Assembly (NCBI GenBank): GCA_013398295.1
Contig: VZSF01005687.1
Location: 415,550-479,549, forward strand
From: Chionis minor
Taxonomy: Eukaryota > Chordata > Aves > Charadriiformes > Chionididae
Direction: 5' to 3'
Length of the DNA stretch: 64,000 bases
Shown here: piece after piece, positions 24,401-36,872 of the stretch
Numbering within the stretch: position 1 is the first letter of the stretch
How the letters are laid out: the number at the start of each line of letters is the position of its first letter
The notes under the pieces: generated by a model
What the model saw: the letters and a program-made list of their open reading frames with translations, nothing else
What the model was told of the DNA's origin: nothing
Databases searched by the model: none
Translations under genes and position numbers: made by a program

Positions 24401-24989
24401 TGCTTGACAAGCAGCGTTTCCTTAGATATTGGGGTCTCCAGCATTGATATGTGGGATATTTTTCAGGACAAGCTGACAAGTTTGGATTATATCATATATT
24501 AGTACTGAATTAGGGAAAATAATTAATACTCCTTAAGATTTACATACACATAGACAGTTTGGATTCTGGGGAGGAAAAAGATGTTTTAATACTGAAAAAG
24601 CCCCACCGTGTGCTGTAAAACACAACATAAAATTAAGCCTAAGTTTTCCAGATACTTATGGATGTACTTAACTTTACTACCTTGAACAATCCCAGGCAGT
24701 CAAAGGGTGCAAAACCTGAGAATCAAGGAGGAAGAATTTTACTATTATTATAATAATATAATTATTGCTATTTTAACTTTAAGCTCTGAATTCCTTGTGT
24801 TTAGAGCTCATTTGTGTCCTTTTAAATGGTCTAATTTACCTTCAAATGTGAGCAGCAGTCCATGCGAGATTTTTCTGGAACACTTTGAAGTCCTAGATTT
24901 GAAAGTGCCTCTTTTGCCAGTTATCTGAGGTGAGAATCACGTCAGCTGTATTACTTAAAGTTTTAGCCTGAAAAAGAACAGTTTGGTTA

Positions 24990-25017
24990 AACAAAAACAA
25001 ACAAACAAACAAAAAAA
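24990..25017. repeat. (AAAC)n microsatellite
   Basis: Four consecutive AAAC units within an A-rich tract. A less regular A/C-rich tract of the same kind is at 34,124-34,200. Confidence 0.85.
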
Positions 25018-25149
25018 GACAGACATTTTTACCATTTAAAATGTGAATACTTCTTAGAAACCATCCTCATTCAAGAAAAAAGTACCTTGTGTCTCTGATA
25101 CTTGCCACATAACCTTAGTAAGGACACCATTAGATCATGGCTGGCAAAA

Positions 25150-25283
25150 CACAGCTTATTATTCCTATTACAAATTATTTGCTAGGTGCCAGCATTGTGC
25201 TGCTTCACAGAATCAGGAAGAGATGGAGACATAACTAGTGCCATGAGGATTTTACAGTCTAAACATGCAGATCAGATAAATTC
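25150..25283 (+). repeat. Ancient L2-like interspersed repeat, copy 2
   Basis: Landmarks in order are TTATTATTCCTATTACAAAT, GCTAGGTGCCAGCATTGTGC and GATTTTACAGTCTAAACATG. They align to the same old pattern as the copies at 20,972 and 36,780. Plus orientation. Confidence 0.5.
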
Positions 25284-28200
25284 ATCCCAAAATGCATAGG
25301 AAGATCCATGGGAGAGATTTACAGAAGCATGTTAGTGTGTTTAAATTTGAGTAGATAACATCATTTTTGTTGAAATTAATTAGTATTAGCGGACAGAATA
25401 AGTTAATGTAAAAAAAGTTATTTTAATTAACATAAATCTTATGCAGGGCTGATTCCAGGACAAACAGGTACATAGAAAGTAACCCAGAGGCTGTGACGGG
25501 CTATAATAGGATGACAAAGAAGAACAAGTTGAAGGCCAAGGACTGAAGTTCAGGCTTGATGTGAAAGACAAAGAAGCCAAGGGAGAATCACAGAGGAGAG
25601 GTGCAGATCTTGTGCAAATAGAAGACCTGCATAGACTGAGAGACAACATTTTAAGTGCTAGCAAAACTTCCATTATATTTTGATTCTCCTTGAAAATACC
25701 AACTTACGTAAGGAATCATAACAGCAGAATAGGATGATGTGGATATGTTAGTAAATGAAATGTGCTTTCAACGAAGTAAGAATATATTTGCAGAATGTAT
25801 CTGGGGAAACATGCCAGGAATTCCAACTTCCAACCACAATCTTGCTTAAACAATATTTAAAAAAAAATGGGAAGAAATTTTGTCTTGTTTATTTCTGCCT
25901 ATGGACTTCCATTACATAAAGTTTTGCAGGTCTGTGATGTCTTCTGCCCCCAAGTGCCTTGAAGAGTTGTGGCTTAATCTAGCTTAAATTAATTTCTCAC
26001 TTTGGTACATGGGATAAAAGCTACTCTCCCAATTAAAAAATCTGTTCCACTGACTTATATTAATGAGTAATTAACTATTATGAGATATCTCAAGCTTAAA
26101 TAATTAATATAGCCTTTGAAAGACTATGGTGAAGGATCAAATAAAGCCAATTAAATTAAGACAATGATCAATAACTCTCACTGTTATAAGATATATGGCT
26201 TGATTCTGTAACAACTGTCATGTATTAAATTTCTGTGGTATAACTTAAGCATCTGTTTTTGAAAACAGAATATTCCCTGGCTGTTAATAAAGCTGGGGCC
26301 ACTTTAATTGTTTTTGAATGTCAGTATTGTGTTACCCAATGCCTGCTGTGTTACATTCAATTCATTTTTAGACACAAGATCACAAAAACAATTTCACTGA
26401 AACCCACAGGGAAAATGGATGTTCAGGTTGAACCTTTGTCCTTAAATTATAATGTTTTCATCTTTAAAATTCAATCACCAGAAACAAAAGGATAGCCTAG
26501 AGTGAAATAACAAATCTCTCAGTGGTCGCTTGGGTCCACCTAGAGTAACACCACCACACGTGTTCCTAAGGGTGATCTTAAGAGCATTTTACCAAATTTA
26601 AAATCCAAAGCAGCTCACCTTCAGTCTCTCAATTCTTTTGTCAGGGCTGTGATTTGTCAAAGGACTAATTCTAATAATACATCTCAATTGGATGAAGACA
26701 TAAATTTTAAATGTAATGGAGAGTGACATTAATTCTAAAACTCTACAGTTCCTTCCGTACAGAAGATTTTTAACCCAAATTTTAGAAGATACTTTCTACT
26801 TCTTGGACAACTTCAAAGGCAGGACAGCCTTAAATTCTCAGACTAAGGAAATTATCTCAGTTATATTAGGATGAAACAGGCACGTTTTCTGGGCTGACTA
26901 ACATTAAAGAAGTTATACCAGGTTTGCTGTATTTGTTGTATGAACATTACAGTCTGGCTTTGCATATTTTGCATATAGGCATAAACGCATGCATGCACAT
27001 GTTTGAAATGTCCATATTCTTTCAAAGAATTTTGAACTACAGGATGTTAGCATAGTTGTACTATTTTCCTTTGATTAGTTGATTTTCATTTTCCTGATTG
27101 ACAGTTGTTAAGATTTGCAATGGCTAATTGTCCTTTGTTAGCTCTGAGGAACCATTTCACCAATAGTCTACTCCTCCTGTTTCTGGAGACAGAATGCTTC
27201 TATCATACACTTTCGTTGCCATAAAACAGTTTCCTTGATGTGATCTATGGTCATAGAAGCTTGTTAAAAGCCTACACTTAGCTGTAGCTTGTACCAAGAT
27301 ATATTATAACATTTATTAACTGCTGGTGAAATCATCTATATCTGTCTATCAGTTCTAGCTGGCATTTGACTGTGCACATATGTGAAATTTCCTTAAGAAG
27401 AGTATTAAGTTTGTTCCCTGTTCTGGAGGTAAATGTGAAGGTGTACAAAGGTATTGAGGAAAGGTGGGATTTTAATTTATGTAAGAAAAGACCACATGGA
27501 TCAGTTGCATGTATGACTTGCATTTCGTCAGCTAAGGGCAAGAATTCCCTTGCATTCCCCTGAATGTCTGTCAAAAGTATGGTTTCAAGAGTATTGTGTT
27601 TTATTTGATGAGTTTGAGGCCTATGGAGAACTAACACGACAAACACTGTCTTGTGTTTCTGTTTTCATATCTACTTTAAGCAGTAAAATTAAAACTTGCA
27701 CTGTCCACCTGATGTTTATAGATTGTGTTCTCTTTAGGACTGACAATTACCCTACATCATTTACTTTGAAGGTTTTTTGACATATGGTGAACATCTGAAC
27801 TCTGTCTTTCTATAGCTTAGTCTTTAAACCAAGAGAACCAGAGGTATTGTGGTGAGGTATGGCACAGTGTTATCATTTGAAACTATAACTGAACAAAAGT
27901 TTCTACAATTTCATGCTCTTCTACATATTAATTTATTTGGAGAGAATGATGCCAATGCTTTAGAACATGACTGGAGTGCTTAAAAGAAGCGCAGATTGAT
28001 TGAAATACAATGCATTAGATGTGCAACTAAAATATTTACAGAATTAAAGGAGGGATATTCAAAAGTGCACAAAATTTTCCAGTTAACTCTAGTTATTCTA
28101 GAAATATTACAGAAACTTAGACCCAGGCTTTGGAAACTCCTGTTTTGCATACAGTTGTTCCATTTACTTGAAAACATGCAATCCTTTTACATTTCTAGTA

Positions 28201-31200
28201 GATTATATATGTACCAGGCAGAGTAGTACCACAATATGATCAGTTAAACATGTTCAGTCTCTAACTGCAGTGTGACAAAGGGATAATCCTGGTAAAAGTG
28301 TTCTATTATTTCCATTCATTTCCCTTTTAAGCTGAAATCTTTAATGCTTGTACTCAACATAATGGTGAAAGTTCTCAGAAAATACATTGTCTGTTGTATT
28401 ATTAGTTGTAGCACTGAGAGTAATAGTAATAAAAATAGAACTATACAATAATGTACTTGACAACATATTTTAATGCAGAAAGGTAAGAAGACAGCATTAA
28501 GACTGAGTATTCATACTAAACTCCTGTTGTCTCAGCTAGTGCATGTTCATTTGTATAAGCTTTGACATGGCATTGATTTGCTGCTATGAAAGCAAACGGC
28601 AATATTGTTATTGATATTGAACGTGGGTACAGCTGAAAAACCTGAACATTTACTACATCTTTGTGAAAATTACCCAAACTGAAGTAGACTCCCTTCACAA
28701 TGTGCAAGTATTGGAATAGACCACCACTGAAATTCTAGGCAAAATATTGCTGTATAATTTTTACAGAGAAAAATTTTAGTTTAATATTAAAATATTTACT
28801 CAGATTGCCTTTCTTCTGTTGTAGATAGGAAGTTGTGTCATATGTATCTTGAAAAGGCATACTAGGGACTACATTAGGAAATACTTTAGGAACACATTAG
28901 GTGAATCAACATTTTGGGTTTTGGCTACCTAAGTTTACCACAACAGTTTTGGTGGCCAAGGGCACATAGATTTCTGTAGTTTCAAGGTGAATATTTATTT
29001 TTGTCTGATGTATTGGCCTTTTAAAATTCTCACAATATTACAGGGAAACTTAAAAAAATAGACATTAGATGATGAGTGTCTTCAGGGTACACTTTGTGAG
29101 TTTTATACTAAAAGTAAATGTTTAACGTCTATGATTTTGTTACTAGAATACCATCTATTATAGGTATTTTATTGATCTTGGCTTAATAGTGCATTCCCCC
29201 TGATTATTATTTCTTGCTTATGTTTAAAACATTTTTTTTTAATATTCACACTTTGTTTTAGCTCAAAGCAAAAGATATAGAAAAATTGCATTAGTTGGAA
29301 AAAACAGAATTTCCCCACTATAGTTTCCATATTCACAGAACCTGCAAAATTAACACTGATTTTTAAGGTTTTGAACTTTCTATGAGGTCTGTCAATAGCT
29401 AGGATTAGTTATATGGCTATTGAAGAAAAACAGCAAGCAAACTTTAAGTTTCAATTTCATACCACTGCTATGGAAGGGGTAGGATTTAGCCATTTCTACT
29501 GCAACAGAAATTCATTTATAATGTTAATCCAGGTTGACCATAATACTTTCGTTATATTCCTTTCTTGTAAAAGCAGATGTGAATGCTTTGCTTCAAATAC
29601 ATGAGCAATCCCCCAGAAAGCAATAGGACTATTCAACTTCTTAAGTTCCTGTATATTAAGTTCCTTCTGCATTGGTAAAAGGCACAATGGAATACACAGT
29701 AAAATGGAATGTAAGCACAAAGTTGTTTCAAATTCAGTCACAAAGTATTTAAGATCATATGCAAGACACTGCATATTCAAGTGCATCAAGGGGACAATGC
29801 TGTAAGGTTTTGATAGTATACACTCTACTGCCATCAGGCACCAACATACGTTTCTTCCTATAGCTTGTGTTAAAGTTGCCCACCATCCTCAGACTTCAAG
29901 AAAAGAACTAGACCAAAGAATCTATTAATATGCTTACCCATTAAAACCAACCAAACGCCACAAGCTTCCTTCGACCAAGGAAACAAAAACATATGCAGTC
30001 TATTGATACAACAGTACAAACTTCAGCTCGTATAATTGAAAAGGGAGTGGACGTGAAGACCTTGTAGGTGCCTGGGCTATATTATCCCCAAGACATTTTT
30101 GATAATGTAATTGGGACCAGTGCTGTGCATTCCAAAAGCAAAATAAATTACTCTTTGTTAGTTGTTTTCATGACTACCAGGGACCAATCATTTCTAGTGG
30201 GGATTGTTTCTTCTACCCAGAGAAAGTAGGAATTGCATTAGAGGCTTTAAAATTATCCTCAATTTCCCTTCAATTTGGTGACAGAATTTTAACAAGTTGC
30301 ATCCAGGAACCCTTGAGAGCTTCCTTCAGCATCTCATTCGGTTAAAACCTTAGATATATCCCTGCAAGTACTATGGAATTTAAAATAGTTATAAGCATTT
30401 TAAAATTGGCCTTGATACGCCACCACTGTTAAAATTTCTATTAGTTTTTTATTATATGTAATTCTCCTGTAGCACCATGGAGTTGCCTTATAACAAATTC
30501 ACTCTGCTTTATTATAGGTTGTAAGGGACAAAGTTGAGAAAGGCAATGTAATGTAAAACTCTCTGTTCAGTTGGTTGCAACTTTCTCCAAAATCTTGGTT
30601 TTTATTTGTTGCTGTTACTGGTTTTGCTTAAATTTTTCCCCCTGGTCTCTATCATATTTAATAGATGCATTTTTGTTAACCATCCTAGCTTTAATGTCAT
30701 GGATAACAGACCGCTCTGAAAATTGCAGCTGCTTGTTCTTGTTCAGCTCCAAAGTGTGGAGTTTCCCAGCACAGTGTGTGAATTCTTCCCCAAGTCCACT
30801 GTCTTTCATGACTTTCACTTAAAACATGGCCTCTTTCAAGCTCCAAACAGGCCATGAGCTCCTTAGCTTACTCTCCTAAGCTAGAGAATTTCCATCACAT
30901 TTTTGTGCGGTTTCTGTTTCAGAGGGAAATGAGACAGATGATCTTTGTCAGGGGAAATTTGTTGTAGATAGCAGTATGTTTATGGTGTTCTGTAGAAGTC
31001 TACAGAGATCCCATGTTTGTGAGCTGTGAGTTTTGCTGTATGAGTAGTTAAGTATTTCTTATTTTTGTTCAAACTAGTTTAAGAACAAATTTGCTCAGAA
31101 TAATTTTCACAGTTATGAACTAACACCAAAAATCTCTAGTGCTTTCTTTCAGTTTAGTGAAGGAACAGCACTCATGTTTAGTTTATGAATGCTGAATTAT

Positions 31201-34200
31201 TGTAGCAATTCCCTCACTTTTCTTTACAATAATAATAAATATGTGAGAGCTTGGTACGGAAGGAATATCACACTGGTTCTAGTGAGGTTAAATTTGGTTA
31301 GCAGGAAGAGAGGGTCCACAGCATAGATTGGTATATAATTAGAGTAGAAAAATACCCAAGGAAAAGATATTGTAGGGGCAAGAGTTAAATACTGAGCAAA
31401 GGCCCTTGATTGTTTAAACTCTTGTAAAAGAAAACTCATTGTTACACTGGAAAATAAAATACAGGTTTATGATGCTGTCATAATAATCTTCCTGAGGGTA
31501 AAGGAATTTCACATTCTAGTAAATTGTGAAGTTGAGACAAAAAAAAATGGTTTCCAAAGCTCACAGGTTTCAGTGTCATTAAAAATACAGTATTTGTAAA
31601 GCTGATATAAAAGATTGGGTATGCAAGTGGATCAAAAAGGAGCTAACAAAGCAATTACAGTTTGGCTGAAGGATTTGAAGGATGAAGAGAGAATTCTTAC
31701 TAAAGACTGAAAGAAGAAAAAAAAAGAAATCGAGTGTAAAGGAAATCAGGTATTATTTTTTCCTGATCTCTTGCCAAACACCCCATTGAAGAGTCAGACC
31801 TTTATTCCAGTAAAAAAAGTTTTCATGCCAAAAATGTGGAGGTGGCTACTTTGTTCCCAGCAAAGCTGAGGATGAATTATGAAAATAAAACTTATGTCTA
31901 CAGGGACCCTCAGTCATCTGAAGATCTGTTGCAACATGTTGAAAGTGACTTAATTCAGGAAGATCTGGATTCTAGCTCAGGCTCAGAGGGAACTTGAGGA
32001 CTTTATGGTTTCCTTTTTTTCTATCAGGTTTTATAGTCCACATTTGTAGTAAAATAACGTTGTTTGAAGTTTGTGTGTTTCATGGGAGTGGTGCCTTGAA
32101 GAAGTTATTTCAGTTAAATGGCACCAGATGGAGTGTTTAGTTTGTGACAGGATTCCAGTGTTTAGTTTGAAATTATGTTCTTTATTTGATGGCTTTATGG
32201 TATCAACAGCTATTGTGCTGGCATATATTCTTGTTCTGCCCCTTGGAAAAATCGGATAAATTGCATCTTGAATTGATTTGGGGGGAAAAAAAGCAGCTAT
32301 GCCTAGATATTAACATAGAGGATTTTCTTCACTATGAGAGCTCACTACTTCATATCAGAGTATGAATGAACTTTTTAATTCAATAGTATGTCTTGGTTCT
32401 TTTTTGACTATATGACAAAGCCCGAAGGTACACAGATAGAACAGAATAAATCCTCAAAAGCAACAGGGGAATCAAAAATATTTCTGTACTAATATTGGGA
32501 GTCAGTACTTAATTTTTATTTTTATTTTTTAATTTGTATTTTCCTTTATGCTGGTGTCATCTATATTTTAGACCCTCTATTCTGTAACAAAAATAAAAGC
32601 TCAAAGAAGACAGAGATCATAAATGGCAGGGCAATGAGGTTGTTACTAATTGCACCATTGATTTTTAACAATTCTCTCTCCAAAACTAATCGGAGAAGAG
32701 AGAAGGAGGCTGTGGAGTGGAAATTGCCAGCCAAAGAACAGAAATGAAAAAGATGTCACAAACTATTTTAGGAGAGAGAGGTCATTTCACTAAGGGAGCA
32801 GACCTTCAAAAACAGAAAACACAGCAGTAAAAATGAGAATGTGAGTGATTTTGTCTTCCTTGAAGGAGACCGGGATCATCAGCCCACAGTAGTGGCAAAG
32901 ACTCTAAAGTGGGAAGATGAACATTTGGGAGATTTTATCTTCCTTAGAAAAGCTGACAGAATCCAAGGACTTTTAACATGAAGAAAGACTGTGAGAAGGA
33001 GACTGAGATAATGTCTCTTGTTTTATGGACATTAGCAAATATACTTTCTAAATACTTGTACTATCTAGGATTAGAGTGGTTGTGCTAAAGAAAAGGGAAA
33101 AAAAAGAGAAAGGGATAAAGTAAAGAATATTTTAATATTTTAAACTTTCAGATGATCTCCAACAGTTAATATAAAAGTAAGCCCGGTCACAGGTGGCTGA
33201 GATCACCAGTGTGTGAGCAGATAGAATGAGTTTGACAGAAAAGTTGATAGGAAAGTTTGAGACATCTCATCACTCCCTTTAGGATCTAGGAAAGTTAGAT
33301 TATGAACAGCTCATCCTGAGAACAAATCCATACAGTAAAAGGCCATTCCACAGAGAGCATTTAGTTTCTTAGACATATTGGATCTTTTGGTGAAGCTGTC
33401 TGTCTCTATGTAGTGTGCCTAAATCACTTTTAAAACTGAGACTTAACCAAGAAGGCACTTAGACATTCCTCAAAGTTTTTCTTGTCATGTCTTTTAAAAA
33501 CAAAAGTAATATCTTGATTTGTAACCAGAAATATTCTGAGACCAAGAGGAAATTCTGGAATACACATACTCCCCGAAAGCAGAACTCTTCAGCAAGAAAA
33601 CCACAAACTTCTGCCAGAGCTCAGCTCAGGTTTCCAAATAATTTGAGGTGTGGCACACTGGAAAAAGTAAGATTTATAGGAATTCCTTCATACATTTTAA
33701 ATATATGACGGAATTGTAGGAATAGTTAACTTGTCTTCTCTTTTGGGAACAGAGATGTGAAAGAGACAATGTCTTTTTTTTTTCCCCCAATAAAATAGTT
33801 TGAAATATACCCATTAAAATTAACTGCTTATGAATTTTCACACATCCTTTAGCTGAAAAGAAACATTTTTACACTGTCTATGAAAACTCTAATGACTTGA
33901 TGCTGTTAAGAACTAACAAGAAAAAGACAAAGATTTAACTTCATGAAGGAATTGCTACTGCTGTAGCCTTTTGGAAAGTAGTCAGATAAGTAATCACAGT
34001 TATGTCAAGCATGCAGAGACTTAGACACTTCTGATTTCCCCTACCTCAATTTTAATAGTTTTAGTGTTCTGCAAAGGCCAAGGCAAATCTGTATTTTTTC
34101 CATTGATTTTCCCTACAGGTCTGTAAAAAACAAACTAAAAAAATCAACCAACAAACAAACAAAAAAAAACCCCAACAAACCCCGCAGAAAAAAAGCAAGC

Positions 34201-36779
34201 TGATGAAAAAGTCTGAAGTTCCAACAAAGAAAAACCTGGGTTTCAATAATCACACCTAGGTAGTCAAGGTTCTCATATAAAAGATAGTTGATTCATTTGC
34301 CGCTCCTCTTCCCAGCGATGTTTTGGCCTTTCATTTTATTTATTTTTGAAGAGATGGGTCTTGTTAAAGCAAACAGGCATCCTTATTCACTGAAATGTTA
34401 TGGCAAAGGATCTCTGGGGATATAATGATTATACAGTTCAGGAAATACCCATTCCCAAATCAGTGATCACCTCAAGTGTTCATTGCACTGACCACATTTA
34501 ACAACATGACTCATGCAACATTCCTTGCCTCTGCCATGACTGCTTGTGGACACCATTTGCTCTCTGGCTCATGAACACACAGACACTTTCCCTTTCACAG
34601 TCACACAGCATTTGTTTGAATAATCCAGTGAGCTATAAATCATTAGTAGCCCACACTCCACATCTGGAAGACCACTTAGATCAATCACATCATAATACTT
34701 CCAGTTATTCTACAGGAAAAAGGGTTAACTTTTCCTAAAAGAGCTACCTGCATGTGAACATTATACCCCCATATGTAGCTTTATTTTTAAATGTTATTGT
34801 GACTTTTACCACTGTTTATTCTGCTTTTTTTTTTTTTAATTTTTGGCAATCCAATCATATTGCATTTCCTAATCTTTTGGCTAGACCTGTATTCATGTGT
34901 CCTGTACCATTTTCATCTTTTCGTATCCTTGGAATTTTTGTGAAATATTCAAGCTTTTCATTTGAGAAATGATTTTTCATTTTTTGGTGATGTAATGAAA
35001 CCCTCAGAGAAGTTCTTTACTGCCAAGTCCATTACACACTTTTATTAGCACTTAGGCAATGATAGTTTATGCAAAACCATATATATTTATGTATATAAAT
35101 ACATATATCACGTGCATATAAATGAAAACAATGGAAGTGGAACAAATAACACTGCTTACACTTTACTATTTCATCCTTAAATAGCTCAGCTGTTTTCCCT
35201 TTTTTCTTATAAGTAATCACCTTTCCCATCTGAAACAAATTAACTCCTGGGGAGGATATGTTCTAAGAGCTTTCATATGGTCCTTGTTACCAGGGAAACT
35301 ACTTCTTTTGTCAGTATGTGTTCTGAAGCTTACAGACAGTGTAGATTGCTTTTGTAACATCAGATGACAAGAGACAGCAAGGGCCAACTAGTTTGCATGT
35401 GGTTTCTGAGCAAAAAAAAAATAATTAGAGACTCTTGCAACGCCAGCCAACATTACTTATCCTGGACAGGTCTTCAAAACAGAGGTGTGCAAAATAGTGT
35501 GGTTTATCTATGTATTCAGCTTACTGTATGTTGATGAAACAAATATTGTCCTGGGGGGGATGCAGTGCAGAGCATCCGTCGCTGCTGGGGTGTCCTCTGC
35601 TGGGGGACAGTGTGTCAGGCGTGTGCTGGATGCTGCAGGGTCTGGGTTAAGAGTGTTGGAATAAGCTGCTGGACAAAATCACTTCTCTTTGAGCAGGTTC
35701 TTCCTGGGTAGGTGAATCTCATCTTGAAAGTGATGTGTAACATTTATTTAGTTTTTGTCACACACTGTGTGCGTTTTTCTAAGGTATTAAGCCTAGGGCT
35801 ACACCTTCCTAATGGAATATAGCACCTGAAAGCATATCTTTCTAATGAAAAATGTCCTTTTTTTGAATGTATGGTCTGCTTTTTTATTTTCAGCAAACAA
35901 AGCCAACAGGTACAGTGGGGAAGTAAACCAGAGCAATGATTGCACCTAATAATAATTACTGCTGTTTCAGAATTTTCTCTAGTTTACATTTTATCCTGTA
36001 GCAAGCCCAGTGGCCACACTGGTTTAAGGAAGGTATTGGAATTTAAAACGACTAGCAAACAGGATACGGATTTGAGTCAATAGTGAGAAAAGATCTACCA
36101 CTAATGGTTTCTGAACATCTCAGCAATGCTTCTGTTTTCAAAAGTCTGTTAATAACAAGGCTCAATATATGCTGTGTATCTTTACCAGTTCCCTTTTTTA
36201 ACCATGTTACTTTGTCTAGAATTTTATCCAGAGGAGCTGGTTTGTTTTAGAAGCGAAGAAAGACTACATTAATGGATCTAGAGCATCGCTTTGGGGTTTT
36301 TGTTGTTGTTGTTTGGGGTTTTTCTGGTTGATTTTTTTTTTTTAAAGAAAAAAAAGAAAAAAATCATCTGCATAATCCATTTTCATTCTTTGGATGACTA
36401 AAATAATAAACCCAGGAAAACTGGCTGCAGAAGTGGAAATATCAGCTTAGTTTTAATCATAATCATTCCACCATCATTGTAAAAGTTCTGACGAGTTGGA
36501 GTTCAGTCTTTCTTGAAAACCATGTATGAATATAACTGATATTTCAGTCAGCAGCACCTAACCATGGACATTGGTTATGAGAATAGACCACAAAAAAAGT
36601 GACATATTGACAATGCACATCAAACAATATTTAGAAAGAATCTGTACTATTAATCGGAGCAGATCACCAGGTAGTAGCTATTCCACAAGATTAATACCAT
36701 CAGGAATGATAAATAAGCAGCAGGCCAAGTGAAATAACTGGGATTACAGAAATGGGAGAACAAGTGAATAAAACCACTG
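25284..36779. other. Long unassigned AT-rich region
   Basis: Over 11 kb with no recognisable gene, RNA or nameable repeat. It contains only short simple tracts, such as T-runs at 29,230 and 34,827, an A/C-rich tract at 34,124-34,200, and TTTTTA repeats near 32,510. No open frame shows a domain or a paired set of good splice sites. Confidence 0.5.
36291..36365. repeat. GTTT-rich and poly-T/poly-A simple repeat
   Basis: TTGTTGTTGTTGTTTGGGG is flanked by GGGGTTTTT blocks and followed by a T12 tract and an A-rich tract. The last part (36,330-36,365) is an imperfect inverted repeat bounded by GATTTTTTT and AAAAAAATC. Confidence 0.75.
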
Positions 36780-36872
36780 CTCCTACTTATGTGGCACTAG
36801 ATGTATTAAGTACTAACATGACGGTGAGATTCCTTGCCCAGAAGCACACAATCTAAACAGAGTTTTATGCAT
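36780..36872 (+). repeat. Ancient L2-like interspersed repeat, copy 3
   Basis: Landmarks in order are TATGTGGCACTAGATGTATT, AAGTACTAACATGACGGTGA, TTCCTTGCCCAGAAGCACAC and AATCTAAACAGAG. Same layout and orientation as the copies at 20,972 and 25,150. Confidence 0.5.

Larger units (their letters stand above)
21161..25149. other. Unassigned DNA with simple repeats
   Basis: There is no gene or interspersed repeat that can be named. A 131-codon open frame at 22,102-22,497 (plus) is rich in F, L and S, as expected of pyrimidine-rich DNA, and shows no domain. A 16-base unit ATCTAAATAGAAAAAA occurs twice at 23,245 and 23,266. Confidence 0.45.
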
